DNA of 64,000 bases from NCBI GenBank assembly GCA_029718625.1, contig CM056376.1, positions 21,215,091 through 21,279,090 on the forward strand, read 5' to 3'. The notes beneath the pieces are model-generated. The model did no database searches and was not told the DNA's origin. It saw only the letters and a program-made list of their open reading frames with translations. Both the position numbers and the translations under genes were made by a program. This document shows positions 1 to 10,785 of the stretch, piece by piece; within the stretch, counting starts at the first letter, position 1, and the number at the start of each line of letters is the position of its first letter. Source of the stretch: Synaphobranchus kaupii (taxonomy: Eukaryota > Chordata > Actinopteri > Anguilliformes > Synaphobranchidae).

Positions 1-1654
1 AAAGCAGACAAACCTTAATTATGATTACATATCAGTGCTGATGTATGTCAGACTCCATGCAGATTCACATTTTGAAATGAAAGATGCCAACCTAATGAGA
101 ACTTATTTTTCAACATCATGGTGACATACTATATAATGAAAGGTGTTTTTAGCAAAGTCCGCCACAAGCATACAGTTGCCAAGCAATTGAGTGAGGTCAC
201 TATATCACATTAGTTTTGCTCATATTAACACTATTTTCCATTCAAATTAATCTATATTGATTTTCTTGACACTGTACCAACAAATGCACCGTCTTCAATG
301 TGTCAGTATAAATTAACGAGACTGCAACTATGAATTCTACTGCTGACATTAAACATGATGACAGCAATACTATATTTGCACTTTAATTCACTTGCTTCCT
401 GGACAGGGTGATATTTACTGGTCCTGGCATATACACTTCAAAAATCTTTCGATTATATTAATTACCTGACTATGCACTTGGGACAGTGCCCATGCAGTAT
501 AAATAACATATTCATAATTATATGAATTGCAGGTTGGTCAAGATAACTGATTCTAGAGAATTTTTATTTTAGATAAGGTACAAACTTGGGAAACATTGTG
601 AACTGACAAATCCCTAAAGTAGCGAAATCTGTAAACTTGTGAGATCTTTTTTTCCGGGTAATTAAATATTCAAGAATATGCCACCCTACAGTGAATGTAT
701 TCAAAACAAGTTTACCTCACTTCATTTGTTTACTTTGGATAAATAAATTGTTTCTGGGTAAAGTAGTTAACTTTTGACTTCTATAGGTGGTGGGACCATT
801 ACATAGCAGGTGTCAGTGATACAATTACTAAAAATCACACATTTCAAGGACCCTCACTAACAGATATGGGTCTGTGGGAGTGAATCCCACTAACTTTCCC
901 ACTAGTACATTCAAAAGAAGGCACTGCTTGGTTAAATACATCTGGTACAAGCAGCAGAAGCACTTGACAAAGAACCTTTTCAAACTTCTCTACTGGCCTC
1001 AGAGCTGAAGGAGAAGAAGAAAAGAACTGAAAACCGTGGCTGAGCACTGCGATGCACTGGGCAGATGTGAGTGATGTCAAGTGCATCTCCAGGGGTCCAG
1101 GGAGTCTGGGAGATGGTGTCCTGGGAGGAGGAAAGGTAATAGAAAAGATGCCAGTGAAGTTGTGAGAATGAGCCTCTCAAAGAGACAGATCAGTTTCTGT
1201 GAAGAAATCTTAGTTGATGTGCGAGAAAAAGGGAGAAGGTTTTCAGGTTCTCCAGTGTTTCAACATTTCTATAAAGAAACGTGAAGGTTTAATTATAAGG
1301 AGATATTATAAGGGGCCCAAGGGACCCAGTATATTGGGAGAACATAATAAGGACTCAACCTTGTGATACACAGGATGAGGGCAGAGACTCGATCTACCCA
1401 GAGGAGCTAGTCTGTCAGGTGGGAGGAAAAACACAATAGTAGATCACAAGCTATTACAGTTTTTCAAGTAATACTGCTCCAGGACATAAAGCATAAATAT
1501 AAAATCCACTTTCCGTGTATTATCAAAAGAATTTATTTTCCCTGTCCAACTTATACAGTTTTAATGTTGTATAATTATGTTCCGCTCAATGGGAATGAAA
1601 TCAAACAATCTATTTTCTGGTGAGGTGGCGTGATCCAAATTTTAAATGAATGTG
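1..1654. other. no recognisable feature
   Basis: AT-rich non-coding sequence. Only short open frames are present, none with a recognisable motif or a convincing pair of splice sites. I saw no inverted or tandem repeat. Confidence 0.5.
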
Positions 1655-1660
1655 GGAAAC

Positions 1661-2198
1661 TGTAATGGGGGCGTGACGTGTGAGGTTGGAGGGACCAAAC
1701 GCAGCAAGGGGATTCTTTAAGCTAGAAAGCCACTGAGACAGAGAGACCCCGTATATAGGGAAATATAAAGGCAAACGCAAATAACCTAGTTCCTACTCTC
1801 GACTGGAGGGAAATGATGGAACTAGGAAAAAGGGGCGTAACTAAAAACGACCTGTATAACCGGGCGGTCCCATACTTCTACGAGCTAAGTGATTAAAGAA
1901 GAGCCAGAAAGAATAACCGCCCTGCCTCAGTAAAGAGAGACATAAGAATCGGCAAGTAGCACAAATGGTACAAATAAAACACACACCCAACAGTGCAAAT
2001 AACGCAAAATAATATCGAACCCCAGAACGACGGAAACATGGGCTTAAATAGCTCCAAGGTAGCCACGCACAGGTGTGATGCTGAGAGAAGCTCCGCAATA
2101 AAGACGGGGCGGAGCAAACATCCACTAAAAGGGCAGCGCCCTCGCATGGCTACCAAGGAAAACGACGGCAAGGGAAGGACTAGTCAAAAACCATGACA
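1661..2198 (-). mobile_element. solo LTR (538 bp) of an LTR retroelement
   Basis: Read on the minus strand the unit starts TGTCATGG and ends CATTACA, the TG...CA termini of an LTR. It is flanked by the 6-bp direct repeat GGAAAC (1655-1660 and 2199-2204), a target-site duplication that fixes both ends. A TATTTAA-type promoter box lies in a block that is also conserved in the LTR at 22588. There is no internal gag or pol, so this is a solo LTR left by recombination between two LTRs. The short minus-strand open frames inside it are not genes. The family is not identified; a 6-bp duplication would fit some endogenous retroviruses, while Gypsy elements more often give 4-5 bp. Confidence 0.75.
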
Positions 2199-2334
2199 GG
2201 AAACAAGATGCAAGCACTTCTCTCCACTGTGCCGTACCATTTCCAACTTGGGATTTCCCACCAAGAATGTTCACAGGGACTGTTTCAACTCTGCTTTACC
2301 ATTCTACTGATAGATATATATATATATATGTGTG

Positions 2335-2772
2335 AAGTGCCCTCCACTATTATTGGCACCCCTTGTAAAGATGAGTTAAAAGGGTTATAAAAATGTCACC
2401 GTTTGGTGAATTAACTTAATCTCACACCGAAAAAATTAGAAAAATCCAACCTTTAATTGAAGTAAATTTATTATGAGAAAAAAAAGTATTTCTGGCAGCA
2501 GAATGATGGTTTAAGGCTTGTTTGATATGTCAGAACCTTGATTCTGTTTCACATAATTAATACAAACTTTCAGTTGGCTCAGTATACAATGATAAATGAT
2601 TTATAATAATTTCTTGATGAGGGATTTTTTTTCTTGAAATAAATTTACTTCAATTAAAGGTTGAATTTTTCTAATTTTTTCAGAGTGAGATTAAGCTAAT
2701 TCACCAAACAAATTTTTTATAACCCTTTTTACTCATCTTTACCAGGGGTGCCAATAATAGTGGAGGACACTG
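2335..2772. mobile_element. Tc1/mariner-type foldback element
   Basis: The two ends are long inverted repeats of roughly 130-150 bp. Each outer end carries CTCCACTATTATTGGCACCC, a terminus commonly seen in fish Tc1-like elements. The right end is CACTG followed by TA (2773-2774), the TA target expected for this superfamily; the left TA is mutated to TG. There is no transposase frame, so the element is non-autonomous. A piece of its unique centre recurs at 5897-5951. Confidence 0.75.
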
Positions 2773-3059
2773 TATATACATATACTGTACATATATATAC
2801 TGTATAGACTTGCTCCACTGGTTTGAACTTTCCCTCCAAAACTGCTCAATTTCTAAACTGCTATAACCTTTTCCATGAGGCCGGGTGCAGCTTGCACCCT
2901 GTCAGATGTGGTGGGGACAGGGTTGCGGCTGCTAGTGTAAGCTTGAATCATCTCTCTGAAGCGTCTCTCTGTCCCGAGCGATAACGCACCACCACGGAGG
3001 TCAGTCCACTTCAGACGCTCTGCTCGAACCAGTGTGTCATCATCGTCACACAAATTCAC

Positions 3060-3065
<6 letters not shown>

Positions 3066-3106
<41 letters not shown>
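3066..3106. repeat. (CA)n microsatellite
   Basis: An uninterrupted CA dinucleotide run of about 20 units. Confidence 0.95.
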
Positions 3107-3108
<2 letters not shown>

Positions 3109-3293
3109 CTTTGACAGGAGGTCCCACTTCCTGGCTTGCCATGCCCATCACCATGGGAGGCCTTATTCCCTCTGTAAGAAATTCACTATTACAGGCAAAG
3201 GCCACCTACAGGTGTTAATAAGAATAGCAGCTGCATTCTGCTCTCGTCAAGAGTAGTTCCCCGTCTTTGCCATAATTATCATTGCTATGACTA

Positions 3294-3415
3294 TTTTCAG
3301 TAGTGTTCCTTTAGCTACTTAACTAGACCATTCCCTGTGTGGTGCAGTGATATCTTTTCAGTAGTGTTCCTTTAGCTACTTAACTAGACCATTCCCTGTG
3401 TGGTGCAGTGATATA
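3294..3415. repeat. tandem duplication, 2 x 61 bp
   Basis: Two adjacent, essentially identical 61-bp units, each starting TTTTCAGTAGTGTTCC and ending in GCAGTGATAT. The near-identity suggests a recent local duplication. Confidence 0.95.
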
Positions 3416-3556
3416 TTTTCTGGCAAGTGATTGGGTGCCAGTGTTTAGCAATGCTATTGAATGAGGCCATTATTTTAGCTAATGATGTGTCAGTAAGTGC
3501 TTTACAAATCATGAATAAGACTTTTTTTTTTATGTGCAGTAAGTGACATTTCTGAG

Positions 3557-3626
3557 TGTGTGTGTGCGTGCGTGCGTGCGTGCGTGCGTGCGTGTGTGCG
3601 TGTGTGTGTGTGTGTGTGCAGGCGTG
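3557..3626. repeat. compound (TG)n/(TGCG)n microsatellite
   Basis: TG and TGCG units alternate, with a central run of GTGC-type tetranucleotides. Confidence 0.9.
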
Positions 3627-3639
3627 CGAGTGTGACATT

Positions 3640-4410
3640 TACACTCTGAGATTTTTTAATAGCTTATGTCCGACCTTGTAGATGCCACTCACTAGAGTGC
3701 AAGTTTCTTATAAATTGGACAGTTCAATACCAAACAGCCTCATGAATACTTATGACTTTCACTAATTGCATCTGGTGTAAATGTATGCTGCATGTGCATG
3801 TGTCAACAGGTAAGCCACGCTACATTTTAAAGTGCTTACCCAATAAGTGGGTGCGGCATTATTGCAGGATATTGGGCATGTACACCATTCTTCTGAAAGT
3901 CACCCTGTAAATGTCTAATTAAATTCCTTTGACCTTATTTTAAAAATAAAGAGTTATGTTTTCCAATTTAGATAATTATACAAATCAATGTTATTTTTCC
4001 TTTACCAAAGGCTTCGCTGAAGAATCACAATGTGCTGAGTAATCAGGACGTGGCAAGTTATTGTTTTGTTCTCGTATTTTATGAACTGGTTCATTTTGAA
4101 AGGCAGCTTCAAGAAAACCATTTAGCCCACTAGTTATTGTCACACTGTATTAAAGGTATTCCCTCCATCTCTGGAACATATCAGAGATCAGTCGTGATCA
4201 ATATAAATGATTCAACTGTCTGTCAAACTCCTTGACACTTTCATTATTTACACAATCTTTTTCATATATGCAGTAGATCACTATCAGCAGTTGATCAGTT
4301 CCATTACATCCTTCCAATGGTGTGAAATATTGTAACATTTGATACTGCCCTATTCTGGTCAGCTGAATGTCCCAGCGTTATCTAATATGCAAATGCCATA
4401 CCACATGTTT
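3640..4410. other. no recognisable feature
   Basis: AT-rich unique sequence with no repeat or motif that I recognise. Confidence 0.4.
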
Positions 4411-4531
4411 ATGTTACTGCTGCTAAATGTATGGTCGAAGGCCAAAACGGTGCTGGTTGGCGCTGCTACTAAAATAAAATCTGTGCAGGGAACTGTTGCT
4501 TCACAGACGGTCACTGGGGTGCTCAGTGTGG
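4411..4531 (+). pseudogene. possible synuclein-like first coding exon relic
   Basis: From the ATG at 4411 the frame reads 41-42 residues that align without gaps to the first coding exon of vertebrate synucleins. The methionine is at position 1, SKAK falls at the same position as in alpha-synuclein, an AA pair and spaced lysines follow, and the segment ends in a GVL-x-VG motif exactly where the synuclein exon ends. By eye about 40% of residues agree, including the anchor motifs. The KTKEGV repeats are mostly lost, the expected splice donor is replaced by GGCAAAT, the frame stops two codons later, and no upstream acceptor is evident. If real, it is a decayed, non-functional copy. A chance match cannot be excluded, because DNA identity is only about half. 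Confidence 0.22.
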
Positions 4532-4804
4532 GCAAATAAAAAAGAAGGTTAACCAGAGCTCCCTGTTAATAAGCCCGCTCCAGGCCTGGGCTGGACCTGG
4601 GATAGATGCTAGCAGCAGATAGCGGGTCATCCAGAGCACTGCCGTACTCAGCAAGATTCCGCTGTCACACTCCACTTCTCCCCCCGTCCACCCCTCCCTG
4701 CAGGGCTTTTTCATCCCTGCAGAACTGCAGAGCGGATACACGCATTTATCAGTGCTCTATAATAAATATATAAACTAGTAAACCAAAAAAACACATGCAC
4801 ATAC

Positions 4805-4809
<5 letters not shown>

Positions 4810-4854
<45 letters not shown>
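4810..4854. repeat. (TA)n microsatellite
   Basis: An uninterrupted TA run of about 22 units. Confidence 0.95.
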
Positions 4855-4857
<3 letters not shown>

Positions 4858-5627
4858 AGGTAGGAGGGAGATGCAAGCACAGACACAGGCACCTTGTCCT
4901 GCACAATTTCAAAGACAAAGCAGAACAGAGACAAAATTGCATGTGTTTTGACAGGCCACCGTGCTGTCATCGCGGTATCTAATGCCACCTGGCACAGGGA
5001 GGACTGCTGTGTCATCTATTCTATGGGTGTTAAAAGTCATTTTTCAGAAAGCTCTTCCTATCTCAACCGGAGTTTCTACCAGTACTCAGATCAGCAGAAT
5101 GCCACCAGGACTCACAAGAGCCATGCATAAACCATAAGCAGAAGCCGGGAAATATATATATATATATTTTAACGCTATCGCACAGCTACGACAGTGTAGT
5201 TTATGTGGTTACTCACTCCTTTTCACTTTAAGGAGAGACGGGGGGAGCTCTAAGCCAGGTTTCCACCGCGCCAAGTACAATTTGTCAGCTGCAGAAGCTT
5301 TTATTTTTCTTAAAAATAGGAGAACTCATGGCTCAATATTCTATTGGGAATATATATTTTGTTTGAAAAAAAAAATGCACACTACAGTATAAGAAGTGAA
5401 CAAACTACGACTCATTTTTTAGACACCATTTTTCCATTTCATTACTTTAGCACAGTTGATAAGTGGATAAGCAGTATAATGGATCAAAATAAATGAACAA
5501 ACCTTCATTCAGTGTGCCATGGGGCCCAAACAGGCAGAAAGCACAAAAGCCAAAAGTTATGACAGAAAACCTTTCCTTGGACTAAATAGTTCTCTCCAAG
5601 TTAGCCAGTGCCAGGGACAGAATACTG
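4855..5627. other. no recognisable feature
   Basis: Unique AT-rich sequence with a short TA run near 5153-5166. No supported gene or element. Confidence 0.4.
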
Positions 5628-5812
5628 CATTACAGGCATTTATGACATAGCTTTACATAACTCCGTATCTATTTACACAGCTGGATATTTACTGAAGCAA
5701 TTCCGGTTAAGCACCTTGCTCAAGGGTGCAACGGCAGTGTCTTACCTGGGAATCGAACCTGCAACCTTTAGGTTGCAAGCCCAGTTCCCTAACCAATATA
5801 GTATTTTGCTAC
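5628..5812 (-). mobile_element. tRNA-derived SINE, degraded copy
   Basis: On the minus strand it carries an A-box-like segment (GGTTAGGGAACTGGG), then a B box GGTTCGATTCCC, then the body segment shared with the copies at 60388-60621 and 61986-62160 (GTTGCACCCTTGAGCAAGGT and the following AGCTGTGTAAAT region). The tail end is CATTACAGG on the plus strand. It has several mutations and no clear target duplication. The internal RNA polymerase III boxes identify it as a tRNA-type SINE. The short plus-strand open frame here is not a gene. Confidence 0.75.
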
Positions 5813-5896
5813 GAACTGAATGGCTCCCATTACTATGAAAATAAAGCTCAATAAAGCAGAGATATTTATAAACCTCAGAGCCAGGCAGGGCATTTT

Positions 5897-5951
5897 CATT
5901 TATCATTGTATACTGGGCCAACTGAAAGTTTGTATTAATTATGTGAAACAG
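5897..5951 (-). mobile_element. internal fragment of the Tc1-type foldback family
   Basis: 55 bp match the reverse complement of about 2546-2600, in the centre of the element at 2335-2772, with one visible mismatch. The foldback arms are absent here, so this is a fragment or a fully decayed copy. Confidence 0.7.
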
Positions 5952-8594
5952 TGTTGATGTAAGGGTGCTAGTGTGGAGCAGAGGTTAACTAAATGGCTTA
6001 TAACCAGAAGGATGTAACTTCTGCTCTTGCACCCCAGAGCAAAATTATTTTACCCGGATCATTTTATGAATTACCCAGCCATGCATGTGGAAAATGTGTA
6101 ACGTAAGCCATGTGAATCTCCATGGATAAGCGAACAAAAAAAAAAAAGCAACTTCAACAATCCTTTTTATGACAGAAAGTGATGCAGAGTCTAAATGAAA
6201 ATTCAGAGTCATGATCTGCTTTAAAGGGAGGCTAAATGCATTTGCAAGTGGAGGCGTGATCTGAAACACCTGTGAAAAGCAAGTCCCCAATACAGCACAG
6301 TGTGTCTCTCAGAGGAATTTCTCGACCAGATGTTGACTCAAGCTGTCATCGTCCATTACTAATGTGCGCTACGGTTTGCCGACGTCATGCACGTTGCTTG
6401 CCTTCTCATATTATTTTCTCATAAAAAATTATATTGCAGCGTACATATATTTAAAAGGCTCTGGGTCTTATCCTTACTGACAGCTATGCTGGACTAAAAC
6501 CAAGGCTCAGGATGACTGCCCCTAAAGTGAATAGCTGGGCAATGAATTTAGAAGGTGTTCCACCCCTAAATGACATCTTAATTAGCCACTGGGCCGGAGA
6601 CGATGTGGGAATTCCTAAATCTGTTCGACATAATAAAAGCAAATGCTTAGAGGGTAATGCCCATGAAATTGAAGATGATACTGTACTGCATTTTGAGTCT
6701 ATTCTCCTACTGTATGGCAGGCAGCCGTTTAACTCTTGCTGCTGCTGCCATGGCTTTCCTATCTTATTTTAGACATTAGCTCATTTGTTGATAAAATATA
6801 AAATTTTAATTCATTTTGTAAGTATCATTAAAGCATGGGTGTCCGAGCATTCATGATATAGATACATTTACTTAATATGAAGGCTAATTGCTAGTTGCAA
6901 ATTTTTCATCTACTTTCAAGATTCCCTTGAAAAATATAAGATAAATGGAGGATAATTAAAGAGAGACAGGGTATAGGCCAATGGAAAGAGGTGGGTGAAT
7001 AATTTTCCAAATGTAAAAATACCCTGTGCAGCACCCAGATTGCTGAATATTTTGAGTGTTAATGGATTAGTTCCAATGCATGTTAAGGTCAAAACATGCA
7101 ATAAATTGCATTGCTCTGTTTAATGGCCTTTGCTGTGAGTACACCGTGTGAGAAAATCTGAGTCATTTTGCCACAAGATGTGCTTTGGATGAGCTATCCC
7201 AAGAAGACAACATGGCTTCCATGAAACTTTGCAGTTAATATCAAATTATAATTAACAATTTAATATCTAGATAATTACCACTTTGACCAGGAGTCCATTA
7301 CAGGAGGATAGTAATGGATTAATCGCAGTAGGGTAAGGTAGATGTATTCAGCCAGAGTTCCACCAAATTATCACTGCATAGGTCACCTCTCCTTGCCCCA
7401 GCTATTTACCAGGACTCTACACACACATACACACAAATAAACCTACTAAACTTTAAAGCAGAATACAGCTTAAATGCTATATTATGTGGGGTTTGCAATT
7501 CAGTACATTTAGTAAATATACAGAATTATACAAGGTAGAAAGTGAACTTGATTCTAACACTTCAAGCTCAGTAATTATAAAAATTTAAAAAATGAACAGA
7601 GCATTGCAATCTGAGCCAGGATCTCTGGTCCTTTCTCTGTCCGTTATCGCTTGCTCCAACAACGGGATAATCACATTCCTGTCAGACACAGCCCGAGCCT
7701 TTCTGCTGTCCTAGGGGAGACAGCAGAGGGGGGGGGGTTCTGGAGGTAGCAATTGCGGACCGGTTTGCCAACCAACCCCCCCCAAACACACCACCTATGT
7801 AGTCACCTACGCCTAGAACTGGCCCCGCAGCCCGTTTCAATAAGCACACGGCTGACTGTCAGTCATCCTCAATAAGTCACATGTATATTACAACCTCCTC
7901 TTTTCTCACTATTTTCAAACTTTTTGTATTACGCCACTTCATTCATTTCAAAAATCAATAATAGACACACCTGAAGTGATTGTTCATCTGGAAAAATCAA
8001 GTATTACACCTTTGTACATTGCTCAAATCTCACATTTTATCTTTAGATAAATACTGAACCAACAATAAACCGGATTTTTACACGATTTAGGGGAAATACT
8101 TGTTTTTTCGCTGAACCTTGCAGCTGAGCTGCATTTGGGGATACAGAAGAACAATGGCCCATTGTCACAACAGGGCTTCCATTCAACACAATAGGGCAGC
8201 CAAGTGAATAAGGTCCATATTAAAAAAGGTTTTGATAAGGACTCAAATTAACCACTCGAACAAGAGAAGCGCTGCATGTGGGATGGCTATAAGATATAAT
8301 TACATCGGCAATAATAGTTTTTCATCAAAATTCAAATGCTTTCAAAAGCATAAATGAAGCTAAAATGGCTTGAATGAATGAGTCATGCTCTTATAATCAC
8401 ATCAAGAAAGATGTGAATCTGTTCTCCGAGGAGTGACCTACGACAGCATTTGCTTACTTTTGATTGTTTCCTCTCATTCATTGGGCTGAGAGATGCGTGA
8501 TCCAGTGCCCTCCCACACATGCCACATACAGGACAGGACAGACAAAAGAAGGATGCAACGGTCCAGCCCAGGACAGCAGATCTTACCTTTTGAG
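5952..8594. other. mostly unique sequence, possible transposon scrap
   Basis: AT-rich, with no credible exon. A G-rich and C-rich patch at about 7690-7830 (GGGGGGGGG, later CCCCCCCC, then a GGCCCCG block) looks like a decayed repeat, but I cannot assign it to a family. Confidence 0.35.
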
Positions 8595-8883
8595 CAGAGG
8601 TGGGCAACGAGGGCTGAATCTGTTTCTGGTTTTCATGCCAACCTCTGGCCATAATTACTCAATCAGCCCTAAAATTCACACCTGAACCAGCTACATTTCT
8701 TGACAAGCTTGTGAATGACAGTCGAAGACTATTCTTGTGTCCCAATACAAAACTTTTCACTAATTTACAAGTGAACCAGTGTTGGTGTATACAGCCAATT
8801 AGCTCATTTAGCCAGGGTAATTGGTGGAAACAAAAACCTGCATACACACCAGCCCTCTGCAGGACCGGAGTTGCCCATCCCTG
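8595..8883. mobile_element. hAT-type MITE (289 bp)
   Basis: The left terminus is CAGAGGTGGGCAAC and the reverse complement of the right terminus is CAGGGATGGGCAAC, a hAT-like inverted repeat. Eight-base flanks CTTTTGAG (8587-8594) and CTTTAGAG (8884-8891) differ at one base and fit the 8-bp duplication of the hAT superfamily. There is no transposase, so it moved with help from another element. Confidence 0.85.
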
Positions 8884-9486
8884 CTTTAGAGTATACAAAT
8901 CACCCAAGGATGGACCACAGAATTCCTACAGCTTGAGCCCTACTGCACAAAAGTGAGCAAAGAGCACCTGGGATTTTTGGTAATTAGACCCTTCATATAG
9001 ATTTTACCATACAGAAAAAAATTTGCTAATATTCAAGGGCTGTTCACTGGACAAGTATACACACTTTGCTTCACTTTTTTTTACTACATTTATAGTGGCT
9101 TAAAATGAAATAAAATTTTAGACTTTAGGCTTCGAGGAAGAAAAGGAAATTATTACTTGAAAGGAACCCCCGAGGGAAGGTTTTCAGTTTAATGTTCCAT
9201 GAGCACATTGGTACGTCTAACCAAAGATTTACACTGGGTTTTTTTTTTTTCTTTCTTTCTTTTTTTTTCTTCACACACCAGGTGCCTCTTAATGGGTTCA
9301 TTTAATATGGACATCTAAATCAAGTGCTTCATTAAGAAAACAAACAAACGAGCAAACTGACAATTCAAATTCAAATGGCACCGTATTTGCTTCTCAACTG
9401 CCCTGGACAGTATATGATATACGTTCTCTCACTATCTCTCATTCATACTGATATTCAGGGTTTTACACTGATTTTACAAAGACAAT
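8884..9486. other. no recognisable feature
   Basis: Unique sequence with a T-rich run at 9239-9270. Nothing else is seen. Confidence 0.4.
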
Positions 9487-10785
9487 GGACCTCATTTATC
9501 AATATGGTCGTAAAAAGTAGCATATATTTGACGGATCCAGCTTGCGTACAAAATTCTCACGTGTGATTCATCAAACTTGTGTAAATCACTGATCTGAGCA
9601 TAAATGTATGATGAATCAGACTTGATCGTATATTAGGAAGTGCATCCACGCCCATTTTATTATCTATATTTGTAACGTGATAGAAGACTGCGACTTGATT
9701 CATCAAGATTTCTATCACGCCGGTTCGCTAGGTCTTCTAGGCTAATAAAACTAGATCGGATTTATAGAAAAAATATGAACAGTTTTGCGTCTTGCATACA
9801 ACATGACTGCTGTAATTATTTTCATATGGCTGTCTCCAATAAATACTTATACAGAGGCTATTCCTGATGTAATCATTTTAACCGGCTTCTGCTTCATTCC
9901 ATTTAGGCCGCACAATAGCGATTAAACTAATAGTGATTAAAAATCTTATTCAGATACTATTTTTGACAATTAGACTACACAACATAAGTCTACAGCCACA
10001 ACACGTAGGTCAAGTGCATTTTAAAATATTGCCCAGATGCATTAGGCTAACTGCTTTTAATATTTTCATAAATGAATTGACTTGGATGTGCCATTTTTAT
10101 GATCCGCTACTCATTTAAGGCAAACTCTGATTTTGAAGCTCACATAACCTATGTTTTTCAAAGAGCACCTTTTTGTTTATCACCTGTTAACTCTGCAGTG
10201 CTCTGAACAAAAGTTATTTGCTTTCAATATAGGCTGCACAGCTATTACCTCAGGGTTCATTGCATGCAATGTCGCTGCCTCTTCACTGGGCAAAGGTCGA
10301 GAGCTGTAGTGAGATTTCATCATACCGTACACCCACGTTCATTCCCAGCTGGCCACCAACGTCATTAGACATTGGTCTTTGGTTGGATTTAAGTTGTGAC
10401 GTCAGTGACCAAAATCCGACGTCTACCCGACATCAAAATTCCAACGTCACACCAACGTCTAATGCTGACATCCTCCTGACGTTGGTTTTTGGGTGTAATT
10501 AAGTCATGACCAATTCTGAGGTCTAACTGACCTCTTTCCAATGTCTGTACGTCAGGTCATGACGTCATGTCAACATTGGATTTTTTACATCTATCCTATT
10601 TTCATTTCCAACCAAGTTCCAACGTCTAGCCAATGTTTCTAACGTTAGAGTCCAGCGTCATCCCAATGTCATACTGATGTCCTGTGTGAGCAGGGTTTTG
10701 ATAAATCCGGAGATTTCCCTAAAAATGGCCGTACGCTCACTGTACAATCAGATTTGAACATACGCCTGAATGATAAATGAGGCCC
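9487..10785. mobile_element. non-autonomous TIR DNA transposon (1.3 kb)
   Basis: The left end is GGACCTCATTTATCA; the reverse complement of the right end is GGGCCTCATTTATCA. Both ends are flanked directly by AAT (9484-9486 and 10786-10788), a 3-bp target duplication. The terminus resembles a family common in fish genomes and the 3-bp duplication favours PIF/Harbinger, but the superfamily is not proven because the usual target is TWA. No transposase frame is present. The interior holds a block of CAACGTC-type repeats that probably represents a separate inserted repeat. Confidence 0.65.
10345..10690. repeat. degenerate CAACGTC/GACGTTGG repeat block
   Basis: At least ten imperfect copies of CCAACGTC, CCGACGTC and their complements alternate through this stretch (for example CACCAACGTC, TCCGACGTCTACCC, CTCCTGACGTTGG). 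It ends at TGTGTGAGCAGGG. It lies inside the TIR element at 9487-10785 and looks like an old repeat nested in it. It has no coding potential. Confidence 0.6.
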
